This document shows, in pieces, positions 1 to 10,031 of a stretch of 64,000 bases of DNA; the first letter of the stretch is position 1; the number at the start of each line of letters is the position of its first letter. The stretch covers positions 16,982,945 to 17,046,944 of the forward strand of contig NC_087079.1 in assembly GCF_026151205.1 (NCBI RefSeq), read 5' to 3'. The position numbers and the translations under genes were made by a program. This stretch comes from Bolinopsis microptera. Taxonomy: Eukaryota; Ctenophora; Tentaculata; Lobata; Bolinopsidae. The notes under the pieces were generated by a model, which was not told the origin of the DNA, ran no database searches, and saw nothing but the letters and a program-made list of their open reading frames with translations.

Positions 1-471
1 GACCTACAAACGAACTTGTCTCTGTACACCATCACTGGTGCTGGGAATCGGGACCGGCACCGAGCTAATCGTGCCTTGTGGATCAGACCGCTCACTTCTT
101 GAGCCATCTCGACAGGAGCACTGGGATTAATATACTGTTTTACCATGGAATGATTTTATCAGTTTTAACATTTTTGAATACAAAGTTCTAGAAAAAACGA
201 GGAAGTGGCACAGTAGAAATATGGAAGTTCTAAGTTCTATCTCTTACCACTCTTTGTAAGTGGTAGGTATGATAAGATGTCTGGGATAATGACCACACAA
301 CTCTCCTGCCTGGTTGCTGAGCATCTCGACATTGTAATCCTTCAAGAAGAGCCGCTTACACTGCGCTTCTACTCTGTCTATCATGGGATCAACAAGCGTT
401 GTGTGGTATTGGATCTGCGAGTACTGATCCACAAGCCAGGGTATATTCAACTCCTCGTCACTTCCCTCCAT
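1..471 (-). CDS. mtmr14: Myotubularin-related protein 14 (Jumpy), exons 1 and 2, 5' end of gene
   Basis: Two minus-strand exons encode the N-terminus of MTMR14, a phosphoinositide 3-phosphatase acting on PI3P and PI(3,5)P2 in autophagy and muscle calcium control. Exon 1 (471 to 248) starts at MEGSDEEL. It contains a segment around LCGHYPRHLIIP that matches my recollection of the human protein (ICGHYPRHIVF) and ends at a GTAAGA donor. Exon 2 (120 to beyond base 1) follows a CAG acceptor and reads in frame into EVSGLIHKARLARCRSRF, against human VSKLQDLIHRSKMARCRGRF. The intron is only 127 bases. An in-frame stop lies upstream of the ATG with no other Met between, which supports this start. The rest of the gene, including the catalytic domain, lies beyond the left edge. 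The order of conserved blocks across a proper splice junction makes the family call firm. Confidence 0.9.
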
Positions 472-779
472 TGCTTTACTTGCAGCTGGGGCTGCTAATA
501 TCCTTCTCTAGATCCTACAATTTTGACACATTTCAATGATCGAAAAGACAATTTTATTATTTATCGCTAATTTATTACACAATCAATCAATAAATATACA
601 TCCGAATGAATAATTCCCAACTAAATTTTGGCGCTAGGTGGTATAATCCCTCTAAAAATGTTAGGACAAGTAAATAAAACAGCTTGTTATCATAAAGCTC
701 TTGTCGTCAAAAATGCAGATTCTTCTTTTTAATTAAATACCAAACCCTCCCAACTCCATATCCTATATGCTTCTTGAGA
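472..779. other. MTMR14 upstream region, no gene seen
   Basis: This AT-rich stretch lies directly 5' of the MTMR14 start codon on the minus strand. It should hold the 5' untranslated region and promoter. No clear TATA box, CpG-rich block or other gene was recognised. Confidence 0.4.
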
Positions 780-1168
780 CAGAGTACTAAGATGACATCA
801 ACTTCAACAACCCATGTCTAGAGACCTTTAAAAAGCTCTTCCTCATAGCCAAATCTGTGTTTGAAGAATATAATCTGTTCATCAACACGAGTAAAACCGA
901 GCATGTTCACTTCTATTTGGCAAACCCAAAACCTAAGAAAAAAAGAGAAAGTTGTTGTGGGAACTTTCTACAGGGGCGAGGGCCGAGGAACCATGGAAAA
1001 CACACAAGACCTTATAATGCTCTCTTAAATTATGTGCGGTGAGAAAGACATCAAGCATCATTGTATACTTGGCAACGTTGCTTTCAGAAAATTTGAGAAT
1101 ATCTGGCTGAAGAAAACAAAAATATCACTCAGTCTTAAGTTCAGAATATACAAAGCTCAAGTCATTTC
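780..1168 (+). pseudogene. LINE reverse-transcriptase fragment (left part)
   Basis: Plus-strand reading in more than one frame gives typical LINE RT C-terminal text: FEEYNLFINTSKTEHVHFYL near 850-920, then CILGNVAFRKFENIWLKK followed by FRIYKAQVIS near 1060-1165. Frame changes and stops separate these blocks, so this is a decayed copy. The coding text stops at 1168, where a DNA transposon is inserted, and resumes at 2389. I infer a non-LTR element but cannot assign a clade from so short a piece. Confidence 0.7.
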
Positions 1169-2388
1169 TAGGTTATCCATTATCGGTATGAAATTTGTTA
1201 TCTAGATAAACAGATAAAGATTTAGGTTTTATCTAGATAAAACCGATAATTTTTCTGCTGAAGGCTAAAGCCAAAATGTTTTACAAATTTCACAAAAACT
1301 AATTGTCGACTTTTATTACTGTTTACCAGTAATCTTGTTAAAGTACCACTTCCTTTCTTTTGAAAACATTAGAGCATCAGTTTTCTTCTCCGGGGAGCAG
1401 AAGTGCACCAGTTTTCTTCAAAACAGTAGACCAACGGTTTTCTTCTCCTAAGAACAGTAGTGTACCAGTTCTCTTCAAAACAGTAGACCAAGGGTTTCCT
1501 TCTCCTGAGAACAGTAGTGTACTACCAGTTCTCATCAAAACAGTAGACCACCGGTTTTGTTCTCCTGAGAACAGTAACGCACTAGTTCTCTTCAAAACAG
1601 TAGACCAGTGACCACCGGTTTTCTTCTCCTGAGAACAGTAACGCACTAGTTCTCTTCAAAACAGTAGACCACCGGTTTTCTTCTCCTGAGAACAGTAGTG
1701 TACCAGTTCTCTTCAAAACAGTAGACCAAGGGTTTCCTTCTCCTGAGAACAGTAACGCACTAGTTCTCTTCAAAACAGTAGACCACCGGTTTTCTTCTCC
1801 TAAGAACAGTAGTGTACCAGTTCTCTTCAAAACAGTAGACCAAGGGTTTCCTTCTCCTGAGAACAGTAGTGTACTACCAGTTCTCTTCAAAACAGTAGAC
1901 CACCGGTTTTATTCTCCTGAGAACAGTAACGCACTCGGCACTAGTTCTCTTCAAAACAGTAGACCAGTGACTACCAATTTTCTTCTCCTGATAACAGTAA
2001 CACACTAGTTCTCTTCAAAACAGTAGACCACCGGTTTTCTTCTCCTGAGAACAGTAGTGCACCAGTTCTCTTCAAAACAGTAGACCACCGGTTTCCTTCT
2101 CCTGAGAACAGTAGTGCAGACCAAGGATTTCCTTGGCTCACATCTAAGTAAACTACCTCTTCTATCATACTAGAAGACGTTTGGGACTGTTTCTTGGATT
2201 ACTTGGGATGGCAAAAACACTAATATTTCTTTACAATTTTACAGTATTTGGTATTGTGGCAGTGTTTTCGGTAATATCTAGTGAATTTTTATACCGATAA
2301 AAATATGTTTTATCTAGATAAACAGATAACTTTTTTAACGAATTATCGGAGATAATTATCGGTTACAATTATCGGAGTGGATAGCCTA
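1169..2388. mobile_element. Non-autonomous hAT-like DNA transposon with 8-bp TSD
   Basis: The ends are imperfect inverted repeats: TAGGTTATCCA on the left and TGGATAGCCTA on the right. Both are followed inward by ATCGG/CCGAT runs and TTATCTAGATAAAC-type palindromic text. An exact 8-bp direct repeat GTCATTTC flanks it (1161-1168 and 2389-2396). The insertion splits a LINE coding fragment, which confirms the borders. An 8-bp duplication is typical of the hAT superfamily. No transposase is present, and the interior is mostly a 57-bp minisatellite, so it is a non-autonomous derivative. Confidence 0.8.
1365..2135. repeat. 57-bp minisatellite inside the hAT-like element
   Basis: About 13 tandem units of roughly 57 bp (some longer) share TTCTCCTGAGAACAGTAG followed by ACCAGTTCTCTTCAAAACAG. 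Because 57 is a multiple of three, short open frames run through it on both strands. They are purely repetitive and I do not regard them as coding. Confidence 0.9.
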
Positions 2389-2480
2389 GTCATTTCCATC
2401 ATCACCCCAGGTCAAGATTCATACGAGATTGCAAGCTAGACTCATCGCACAAAATTTGTAAATAAATGAGAAAACAGAAA
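2389..2480 (+). pseudogene. LINE RT fragment (right part, after the hAT-like insertion)
   Basis: Beginning with the second copy of GTCATTTC, the sequence continues the reading of the fragment that stops at 1168. It shows that one decayed LINE copy was split by the element between. Confidence 0.5.
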
Positions 2481-2692
2481 AAGTTCAACTTAAAAGTTGA
2501 GGGACACAATAATTAGGAACTTAACGTGTATTATATACACTTAACGTGTATTTTATCACTTGTTTATAGCGTGAAAACTTCGACGTAACACGCAGGAGAT
2601 TCGGCGAGATTTTTGCGAGTTTCCTATAAATCTCATCACAGACTCACGATATTGTGAGTTTAAGTGCGAGTCTAAGGCGTGCTTTTTTCAGC
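2481..2692. other. No recognisable gene
   Basis: AT-rich spacer with a short direct repeat (CACTTAACGTGTAT-like text twice near 2520-2560). Nothing else was recognised. Confidence 0.4.
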
Positions 2693-2870
2693 ATTATAGG
2701 TGACCTAGTGGTTAGAGCACCCACCCTCTGCGCAGAAGGTCAAAGGTTCAGGGTTCGAATCACAGTGTCACCTAGTTTATGGAGTAGCTAAGGATCCATC
2801 GAATCTATATGATCTCCCCGATTGATTCAGCCGTAACCAGCGGATGCTCATTGAAAGTTGATGTGCGCGT
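2693..2870 (+). mobile_element. tRNA-derived SINE-like repeat
   Basis: A tRNA-like head (about 2697-2773) has an A-box-like CTAGTGGTTAGAG and a B box GGTTCGAATCA. Its ends GGTGAC and GTCACC can form most of an acceptor stem. The anticodon and T stems pair poorly, and a non-tRNA body follows. This suggests a SINE or tRNA pseudogene rather than a working tRNA. Confidence 0.6.
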
Positions 2871-3018
2871 GACTACCAGTTACAATTTAAAATCAATTAC
2901 AACCTTGAAAAAACACGTACTGTACTACGCACGTTACACAAGCTAACTAGATACCCATTTGATTGACGATGTCAACCCTTCCAGGTCGTTGCTCTGCGAA
3001 GCAAAGCAACAATTTCGT

Positions 3019-3145
3019 TGACGGATGTTACTCGTCTAAATTTCTTCGAAGTAGCCGCGCGCTGCTTTCTTCTCGAAATGTTGGCCCGATGGCAAGTGCT
3101 ACGAAGTAGCGCGCACCGGACCAGACCATTAAAAATGGCAAACGA
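3019..3145 (+). repeat. Dispersed repeat D, copy 1 (about 125 bp)
   Basis: It starts TTGACGGATGTTACTCGTCT, contains CGAAGTAG next to GC-rich GCGCGC, and ends near GACCATTAAAAATGG. Related copies lie at 10032-10275 (itself interrupted) and 11052-11180. No coding capacity was seen. Confidence 0.75.
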
Positions 3146-3489
3146 TTTCGTCATGCGAAGCAACTGCAAGAATGCGAAGCAAGAATGCTAGTTCATAGTT
3201 TGCCCGGCAGGTCAAATGTCAAAACGGTAAAGTCCTCCTGTTATACCTTCTGTATTAATTTTTTAATACTTTCAACACTACTATATAACAAATAATTTGA
3301 GGACCCCTAGTGGGAATTAACACCTCAATCAAATGTAGCAACCATTACAGGTTGTATGTCGATGTAAATGGTTGTTGCATGATAGTTTATTTAAAGACAT
3401 CCTAAAGACTATCAGACATCGTTTTTAAGAGCTGTTAACTCCCATCTATAACCTATCACCCATCTATCACCTAAAGAATATCAGACACC
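3146..3489. other. Spacer upstream of the AlkB-SGNH LINE
   Basis: Mostly AT-rich. Direct partial repeats of CCTAAAGA-CTATCAGACA type lie at 3400-3490 and may belong to the 5' untranslated region of the adjoining LINE. The exact 5' end could not be placed. Confidence 0.35.
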
Positions 3490-3611
3490 ACTCATTCCCA
3501 TCTTCTGAATTGCTGCAAAGGTACTGTAATCAACAACTAAATAACTATAAACAGTAGCATCGGTTTTAGACTCTATCCTGAATTCTTTGCATTATTGTGT
3601 TTATTTGAACT

Positions 3612-5222
3612 ATGTCCGGTATCCCAATCAGAAATTACAGCCTTCGTGACAGACCTAACAGTGCAAAAGCAAAATGTTCTACCTGTGTATCACTAAGTCT
3701 TGAAAACGACAATTTGAGGAGACAAATTGCTCGTCTAACCAAACTTACCCAAGGCTCAGGCCATGACAAAATTGCGGTTCCATTCTCTTGCGGGGACAAT
3801 GTTCTTATCTCTGAACATGAATCAGAAACTCAAAACTGTGAAGTTAGCAGTGTGACTGAACTTAATAGCAACCCATCTCTTGTGAATTCTTCTGATGTTA
3901 ACAAACAATCTTCAACCAGTGTTAACGTTGTGGGTAAGTCCATCAATCCATATCATGATTTGAGTCGAGGTGTATTCAGGTTTGTTGATACTCTCAAGTT
4001 GGATATGGAAACACAATACACACAAACGTTCAACAATAGGGCTGTAGCATACTATGGGGATTTCCCATATGCCTACAATGGAGGCTTCCATAACACAAGG
4101 CCGTTAAATGACAATCCCTTATTAAAGTCTATTTTAGAACGTTTACGCTCACAGTTCCCAAGTCTGAAATTTAACAGCGCCATGATCACCAAGTACGAAA
4201 ATGGCAAGCAAGGAATACCATTCCATTCAGATGATGAGAGGTCCATATCACCAGGCTCCATGATTTCCACCATATCGTTAGGAGCAACAAGAGTCCTCAG
4301 TTTTAGGTCTAAAAGCAAAGTCCACGTTGCCAATCTTACTCTCTCCCATGGCGACATAATGATTATGACCAGAAAATCTCAGGACAGCTTTGAACACAGC
4401 CTTATTCAGGACCATACTGATGACATGAGAATTAGCATTACTCTGCGCCAGATTGATGGCAGTGCAACCTTGTCTGCTCCACCCGATACCTCAAGTAAGC
4501 CTTTCGTTACTGTAAGAGAAACTGAACCCTCAATCAAAGGGAAATCATCACCCAACAAAATCACTCATAAGAGCACCGTACCCCCTGCTTCAGTCAAAAG
4601 CAAATCCCTTGCTGTGTATGTTAGCTCAAGCATGTTCTCCAAGTTAGATGCTACAAAACTATCCTCTGCTCATCAAGAAGCACATGTATTTCACTATCCT
4701 GGTGGCATTGCAAACGGTATCAATGAACGCTTCCACTCAGATGAAAGAAAGAGGTCAATTGATGCAAATAATGTGAAGACCATCGTACTCATGTGTGGAA
4801 CTAATGATGTGGACTTAATCCTAGAGAGTCCTCGACACATGAGGAATAGATTATTGTCACCCGATGAGTTCACAGGAAAAGCAAAGGCCCTTGATAACAC
4901 CAATCGCTCTATTGATAATCTGATCCAGTCACTTCACTTGTGGGCTCCAGCTGCAAAAATTAAGATCATAAACATTTTACCAAGAGAAAGTTTTGCTAGA
5001 AATAAAGTGATAAATGACATCAATATCTTTTTATCTAAGATTCCTTCCAAATACTCGTTTGTTAGCTTTATACCCACAGAGATGAATCGATTTTTGTTTA
5101 GTGATAGATCTGGATTTAGGAAATCATCTTGTTTTAGTAGATTTGGGGAAGACAATGTGCATCTAAACAGCGATGGTATCTTTAAACTAGCAAAGCACAT
5201 CAAGTACCATGCCCACCATTGA
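3612..5222 (+). CDS. LINE ORF1: AlkB-like 2OG-Fe(II) dioxygenase fused to SGNH hydrolase
   Basis: A 536-residue protein. Residues 21-45 have two Cys and then a heptad-like stretch that could be a short coiled coil. Residues 145-282 look like an AlkB-family dioxygenase: YYGDFPYAYNGG, KYENGKQGIPFHSDDE with the HxD metal ligands H205 and D207, the distal histidine H262 in FEHSL, and the R-x5-R motif R273-R279 (RISITLR) that binds 2-oxoglutarate. Residues 332-533 resemble SGNH/GDSL hydrolases: block I as VSSSM in place of GDS, block III MCGTNDV (396-399), and block V DNVHLNSDG (D514, H517). Esterase domains are known in CR1-type ORF1 proteins. The AlkB domain suggests repair or demethylation of alkylated nucleic acid, perhaps the element's own RNA; that role is inference. 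All expected dioxygenase ligands are present. Confidence 0.85.
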   Translation: MSGIPIRNYSLRDRPNSAKAKCSTCVSLSLENDNLRRQIARLTKLTQGSGHDKIAVPFSCGDNVLISEHESETQNCEVSSVTELNSNPSLVNSSDVNKQSSTSVNVVGKSINPYHDLSRGVFRFVDTLKLDMETQYTQTFNNRAVAYYGDFPYAYNGGFHNTRPLNDNPLLKSILERLRSQFPSLKFNSAMITKYENGKQGIPFHSDDERSISPGSMISTISLGATRVLSFRSKSKVHVANLTLSHGDIMIMTRKSQDSFEHSLIQDHTDDMRISITLRQIDGSATLSAPPDTSSKPFVTVRETEPSIKGKSSPNKITHKSTVPPASVKSKSLAVYVSSSMFSKLDATKLSSAHQEAHVFHYPGGIANGINERFHSDERKRSIDANNVKTIVLMCGTNDVDLILESPRHMRNRLLSPDEFTGKAKALDNTNRSIDNLIQSLHLWAPAAKIKIINILPRESFARNKVINDINIFLSKIPSKYSFVSFIPTEMNRFLFSDRSGFRKSSCFSRFGEDNVHLNSDGIFKLAKHIKYHAHH

Positions 5223-5357
5223 AATCGACATGACATTTCCACCTGAATATTTATTTTGATTTCAAGTTTAAAACTTTTCTATTGAAAATATTTACAGGCG
5301 GATAATTTTCACCTGATTTTAGTTTAATCAGACACAACGACTAACACGTTTTGTGAA

Positions 5358-8333
5358 ATGACAAATATTCACAACTCAGCTGACAAATTTCATAACCTTT
5401 GCATTGGTCACTGTAACATTCAAGGTGGTCTCCTAAATTTAGCTAAAAGTAATGAACTTACTCAACTCATTCGAGATCATAAGCTAGACATACTTTCCCT
5501 AAATGAGATGAATCTTAATGATACTATTGACACAGACACCATAAATATTCCTTCCTCCTTCAACATTATGCGATGCGACAGGCCAAACAGTTCTAGGGGT
5601 GGTTGTGGCTTAATGATAAACAAAAAACTAGCTTACACAGAATTAGTTATGGATAGTAAGCTTGATAACATTGAAGCATTATGGGTGAAGCTTAAGAATA
5701 GCAAGATCAATGTTTGCTGCTTCTATCGCTCTGGAAATTATTGCAGTGTTGATAACTTTATTGAGTACATTCATTTTTGCATGAAAAAATTGAACGGAAA
5801 AAAGGTTATCTGGATTGGGGATATAAACATTGACCAGAATAATATCTCATCCACCCAGTACAAAAAATTAGATATGACCTTGAGATGTTACAATCTAGTT
5901 CAAACCATTCAAGGGATAACTAGAGTTGCTAAACGTGGAGACAATTTTACCCAGACTACTATTGATGTAATATTCACTAACTGTTATGCAGATTTTGTTC
6001 AATCTTCTGTTCTTGATGAACGTATTGGGGATCATCAAGCTATTATGTGTGAGATAGATTGTCAAGTACCTATAGCTCCTAAATTTGAAAAGGTTGAAAT
6101 TAGAAATCATTGTAAACGTAATGTTAAACAATTCTTAGACTATCTAGATACCTGTTCTGATTACAGTCCACTATTGGAAAGTACAGATGTTGAAGCTATC
6201 ACTGCTGGCCTTTGTCATCATATTGAACAGGCATATGCAACCTGCTTCCCTTGCAAGACCATAGAAAGGCATGAAAAGTTCATACATAAACCTTCTACTG
6301 AACTTTTAAATGCCATTAATCATACACATTTTCTTCTAAAGAAATTCCGTAAAAAGAAGGATAAGAGGGACAATGGAAATTGCAATAAATGTGGTATATG
6401 TAGCAAATGTATAAAGTGTAATGAGGCCTGGGATTGCTACAAGATTCAGAGAAATATTAGAAATAAATTAGCTAAAACCTGCAAAAAGGCTAATGTAATC
6501 GATGATCTACAAGTTAAAAGTGCCAAGAATGATCTTAAAGGGGTATGGAAAACTATCAAACTGGCATCAAATATGACCCCTGGTACAACTAATTGTCAAA
6601 CTATCAATGAGAATGATCCTGAGCTATTTAACTTTCATTTTGCAAATGTTGGATCAAGATTACAAAATCAGGCCCCCAATATTGAAAGAGTTAGTTTTAC
6701 TGATTTTTTACCTCCTAGAACTTCTAACATCTCATTTGATAGATTCCAAGAAATAAATGAAACTGATATCCTAATGTATGTCGAAACACTCAAGAATGAC
6801 AAGGCCTCATATGACGATGTGCCTCTATTTTTACTTAAGCAAGCTGTACCACACATAGTTGAGCCACTGACCCATATTGTCAATTTGAGCCTTAATACAG
6901 GTGTTGTACCAACCCTTTGTAAAAAAGCTAGAGTAACTCCCATCCATAAGGCAGGAATGAAAGATGATCCTAATAATTACAGGCCAATATCCATCCTTCC
7001 ACTTGTAGGAAAACTTATAGAATACTTTGTCGGCAAGCAACTCACCGATTACATGGAAGAGAACAAACTTTTCATCCGGCATCAATATGGCTTTCGGAAA
7101 AATCACTCCACAACTTATTTGATGTACGATCTGATGGACGAAATATATATGAGTAAATCTAAGTCTTATAAACCAGGAATCATCTTTCTTGATCTTAAGA
7201 AGGCCTTTGACACAGTGAATCATGAAATATTGCTTCAAAAATTGGCATATTATGGAATTGGTGGCATTGCTTTAACCTGGTTTAAGAACTTCTTATCTTG
7301 TAGATATCAATGCACAAGGATCAATGGCAAAATAAGCTCATTTTTAGAAGTTCTGAGTGGTGTACCACAAGGAAGCATCATTGGGCCTATATTATTTAGT
7401 ATCTTCATAAATGACATCATTTATGCCTGTAACCTATCTAAGCCCTTTCTATTTGCAGATGATGGTGCACTATTCTTTGATCAAACCTGCAGAAGCACAT
7501 TTATAAACATGAAAATAGAACTTATGACAATCTTTAAATGGCTCAGTGTAAATAAATTATCACTCAATGAAACGAAGACTGAATTCCTATTGTTTGATTC
7601 TGTTGATCAACATGATGAATTAACCATTGAATGTAATGAGGTAACTTTCACAATCAAGGAGTGCAAAGAGACAAAATATCTTGGCCTCATTCTAGATAGT
7701 AAATTAAACTTCAAAAGCCATGTAGATTATATTATTAAGAAGGTCATGAAGAGAATTGGTGCCATGTATAGAAGTAAAGCACTGCTACCCATTAAATATA
7801 GGAAAATGTTTGCCAATGCACTCATGTTGCCACAATTCGATTATTTAGACACGATCTATTGTAGAGCTGGCAAGACAAAACTTGCTGAACTTGACACTCT
7901 GTACAAAAAGGTAGCCAAAATAGCTCTCAACGTTCCACAAACAGAGAGCAGCCTTAATGTTTATAGAGACATGAAATGGTTACCACTCCATCTTAGACGA
8001 CAACTCCATCTGTCAAATTATATGTTTAGAATCATCCATGACAATTGTCCTACAAACTTTATGAACAAATTTAGTTACATATCAGGAGGTAGTAGGAGCG
8101 GCGAAAGCTGCAACCTATATGTTAATAGATCAACATCACATAAAAACTTTCAATACTTGGGGGCAAAATGTTGGAATAATGTTCCAACAGATCTACGAAA
8201 TCTGCCCGATGTTAAAAGCTTAAGTGATTCGTATAAGAAACAGCTACTCTCATCTATAACAACAGACCCTAATTATACCGTCGACAATTCATATGACAAA
8301 TTTTACACTGCAATCATAGTCGACGATAACTAA
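5358..8333 (+). CDS. LINE ORF2: AP endonuclease and reverse transcriptase
   Basis: A 991-residue polyprotein. An endonuclease domain spans about residues 15-235 (GHCNIQG, LSLNEMN, IGDINID at 153-159, IGDHQA near 223-228). A cysteine-rich stretch at 342-360 (six Cys at mostly 3-residue spacing) lies between endonuclease and RT, where such a cluster is not usual. The RT runs from about 520 to 800 with IIFLDLKKAFD (608-618), SGVPQGSIIGP (667-677) and the catalytic box FADD (699-702). The C-terminal region has WFKNF- and LPLHLRRQ-type LINE text. It is intact. Overall it reads as CR1/L2/jockey group, and the exact clade needs phylogeny. The product would nick target DNA and prime reverse transcription there. 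Confidence 0.9.
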   Translation: MTNIHNSADKFHNLCIGHCNIQGGLLNLAKSNELTQLIRDHKLDILSLNEMNLNDTIDTDTINIPSSFNIMRCDRPNSSRGGCGLMINKKLAYTELVMDSKLDNIEALWVKLKNSKINVCCFYRSGNYCSVDNFIEYIHFCMKKLNGKKVIWIGDINIDQNNISSTQYKKLDMTLRCYNLVQTIQGITRVAKRGDNFTQTTIDVIFTNCYADFVQSSVLDERIGDHQAIMCEIDCQVPIAPKFEKVEIRNHCKRNVKQFLDYLDTCSDYSPLLESTDVEAITAGLCHHIEQAYATCFPCKTIERHEKFIHKPSTELLNAINHTHFLLKKFRKKKDKRDNGNCNKCGICSKCIKCNEAWDCYKIQRNIRNKLAKTCKKANVIDDLQVKSAKNDLKGVWKTIKLASNMTPGTTNCQTINENDPELFNFHFANVGSRLQNQAPNIERVSFTDFLPPRTSNISFDRFQEINETDILMYVETLKNDKASYDDVPLFLLKQAVPHIVEPLTHIVNLSLNTGVVPTLCKKARVTPIHKAGMKDDPNNYRPISILPLVGKLIEYFVGKQLTDYMEENKLFIRHQYGFRKNHSTTYLMYDLMDEIYMSKSKSYKPGIIFLDLKKAFDTVNHEILLQKLAYYGIGGIALTWFKNFLSCRYQCTRINGKISSFLEVLSGVPQGSIIGPILFSIFINDIIYACNLSKPFLFADDGALFFDQTCRSTFINMKIELMTIFKWLSVNKLSLNETKTEFLLFDSVDQHDELTIECNEVTFTIKECKETKYLGLILDSKLNFKSHVDYIIKKVMKRIGAMYRSKALLPIKYRKMFANALMLPQFDYLDTIYCRAGKTKLAELDTLYKKVAKIALNVPQTESSLNVYRDMKWLPLHLRRQLHLSNYMFRIIHDNCPTNFMNKFSYISGGSRSGESCNLYVNRSTSHKNFQYLGAKCWNNVPTDLRNLPDVKSLSDSYKKQLLSSITTDPNYTVDNSYDKFYTAIIVDDN

Positions 8334-9300
8334 GTATCTTCTAATTCTTTTAAATCTGAGGCATATATAATTGATGTATCGAAAGGATTTTCCCTTTTTT
8401 TACCTTTTTTTGATTGATTTTGCACATGACTGACATGTTTTAACTGGAGGAAGGGTTCGCACAGTGGTAGTTTTATAAACCACTTTTAATTTATTGACCT
8501 ATTATACCTAGTGGTAGTTTTATAGACCACATTTAATTTATTTACTTATTATACTTAGTATTTATTTTTGGTGACTGTATCACCCAGTTTTAACATTTGA
8601 TAATTGTACAGTTTATTAACGACACATTGACTGAATGTTATTTTATATTCTAATTTATATTCTAGATATTTTATTCATTTTTCAACAGACGACAACTTCC
8701 TGTTTTTTCTTCTATATTAGTTACTCATACCTCTTTTACAGACTTTTTTACAAGGACATTGACAGATGATACTCACATTAGGCATTCATTATTGCATCTA
8801 AATTATTTCACTTGCATTAGGTTTAGAAATTTATTCTCTGGTTAACAGATTTCAAATGTTTAATTAATTTGTAGTATGACAGTAAGGTATATATATATAT
8901 AAGAAGTTATTTAATTTTGCTTGGGCTATTATATTGACTATTGAGGTTTAATGATGATATGGAATTTGAATTCTATATAAATTTACACTATGTGGTTGGG
9001 GCATTTTGCATAGTAAATATGGTTACTACTCCTATATATCATATTATTTGATTGGTATTCGATTTCTGATTATTTCTCTAGGAATATGATTATTATATCT
9101 CAATTTGGCTTTAGGTAGGGTGCCCCGCTAAAAGAACTGGATTCTTCCAGGAAGCATCCCGTGCACAGACCTTGGTCTACATATATATTAAATTATTAAC
9201 CATTCATTCTGTATGTGCACGAAAATTTATTTCAATCAATAACAAGTTTTAACTTCTTAACTTTAAGCTTAACCACGCTCTCCCACAGTTCAACTGATTA
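8334..9300 (+). other. Probable LINE 3' untranslated region
   Basis: AT-rich non-coding sequence after ORF2. It contains a roughly 60-bp imperfect direct repeat (GTGGTAGTTTTATA near 8465 and 8510) and a short (TA)n at 8887-8901. No poly(A) or short tandem tail was found that would mark the end precisely. Confidence 0.45.
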
Positions 9301-9770
9301 ACAGAAGATCACTTTAACAACGAAGTAATACAGCCGTCAACTCAGTGGCTGATTACTAACACAGTCAACGCGTCCACGACTAGGAGCAGGACACATCGCC
9401 TGGATACCGGACACCACTCTTATCCCAGCACATCTGCACTACAACGTGACGTCACAGCAACATCGCAATACGTGTCTAAGCAGACTCCAGCAAGGAGGGA
9501 CACTTTTTGATTTGGGACTTCGATTCGAGCACGGGAGATTTCCCACGGACTTTACTCTGTTACTGAATAGACTCTTTACTCCCATCTTTGTCGTTTTGAT
9601 ATTATACTTATTGTCAACGTTAATTTTATTCGTATTTTATCCAACCGTTTTAATTGTTCAACGTAAGACTGGACCTAAAACTAATAGCCTATAAACGGGT
9701 CATTTATAATACTCCAAGGTACCAATAATTGAAAAAAGTGACACATATACGCTGCAAGTTACATTTTAGA
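9301..9770. other. No gene accepted
   Basis: A short open frame here (9446-9694) would encode one hydrophobic segment but starts only with GTG and resembles nothing I know. The stretch may still be 3' LINE sequence or flank. Confidence 0.3.
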
Positions 9771-9901
9771 TTTATAACCTACCATGAAGACGCGCGCCGA
9801 GTTGGACTCGTCGACGCGGACGCAGTTTTAATATTTGGTGGTCTATGTTTGATGGTTTGATATTTGATGTTCAGATGACGGTCTCGTGTATCACCCGTTA
9901 A
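9771..9901 (+). repeat. Dispersed short element C, copy 1
   Basis: It shares AACCTACC, GACGCGCGCCGAGTTGGACT, CGTCGAC and the terminal TATCACCCGTTAA with copies at 21830-21928 and 25658-25747. This copy is the most diverged and has extra internal bases. Confidence 0.7.
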
Positions 9902-10031
9902 AGTTAGATTGTAAAATCTGACTATTGGATTGTCAAATCATAAAACGCCCACTTGCGCGTTTGAGAGTGTTCAAACACGCCAGGCTATGTTTATGAGCAT
10001 TGCATTGAGCATAATACAATAGAAATAGCCT

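Larger units (their letters stand above)
3490..9300 (+). mobile_element. Full-length-looking CR1/L2-group LINE with AlkB-SGNH ORF1
   Basis: Two long intact open frames (3612-5222 and 5358-8333), separated by 135 bases, are followed by an AT-rich 3' region. This is the layout of a two-ORF LINE. ORF2 has an apurinic-type endonuclease and a reverse transcriptase. ORF1 is unusual in carrying an AlkB-like dioxygenase plus an SGNH hydrolase domain. The absence of stops in about 4.6 kb of coding sequence suggests a young copy. Outer borders are estimates, since I found no clear target duplication. Confidence 0.8.

Noticed and set aside
1360-2168. Open frames across the 57-bp repeat
   Set aside because: The period is a multiple of three and the products are pure repeat on both strands.
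2693-2775. Functional tRNA gene
   Set aside because: Anticodon and T stems pair poorly and a SINE-like body follows. The same applies to 30672, 59903 and the minus-strand head at 21103.
9446-9694. Frame with a hydrophobic segment near 9600
   Set aside because: It starts only with GTG, is short, and resembles nothing known. It is likely non-coding LINE flank.
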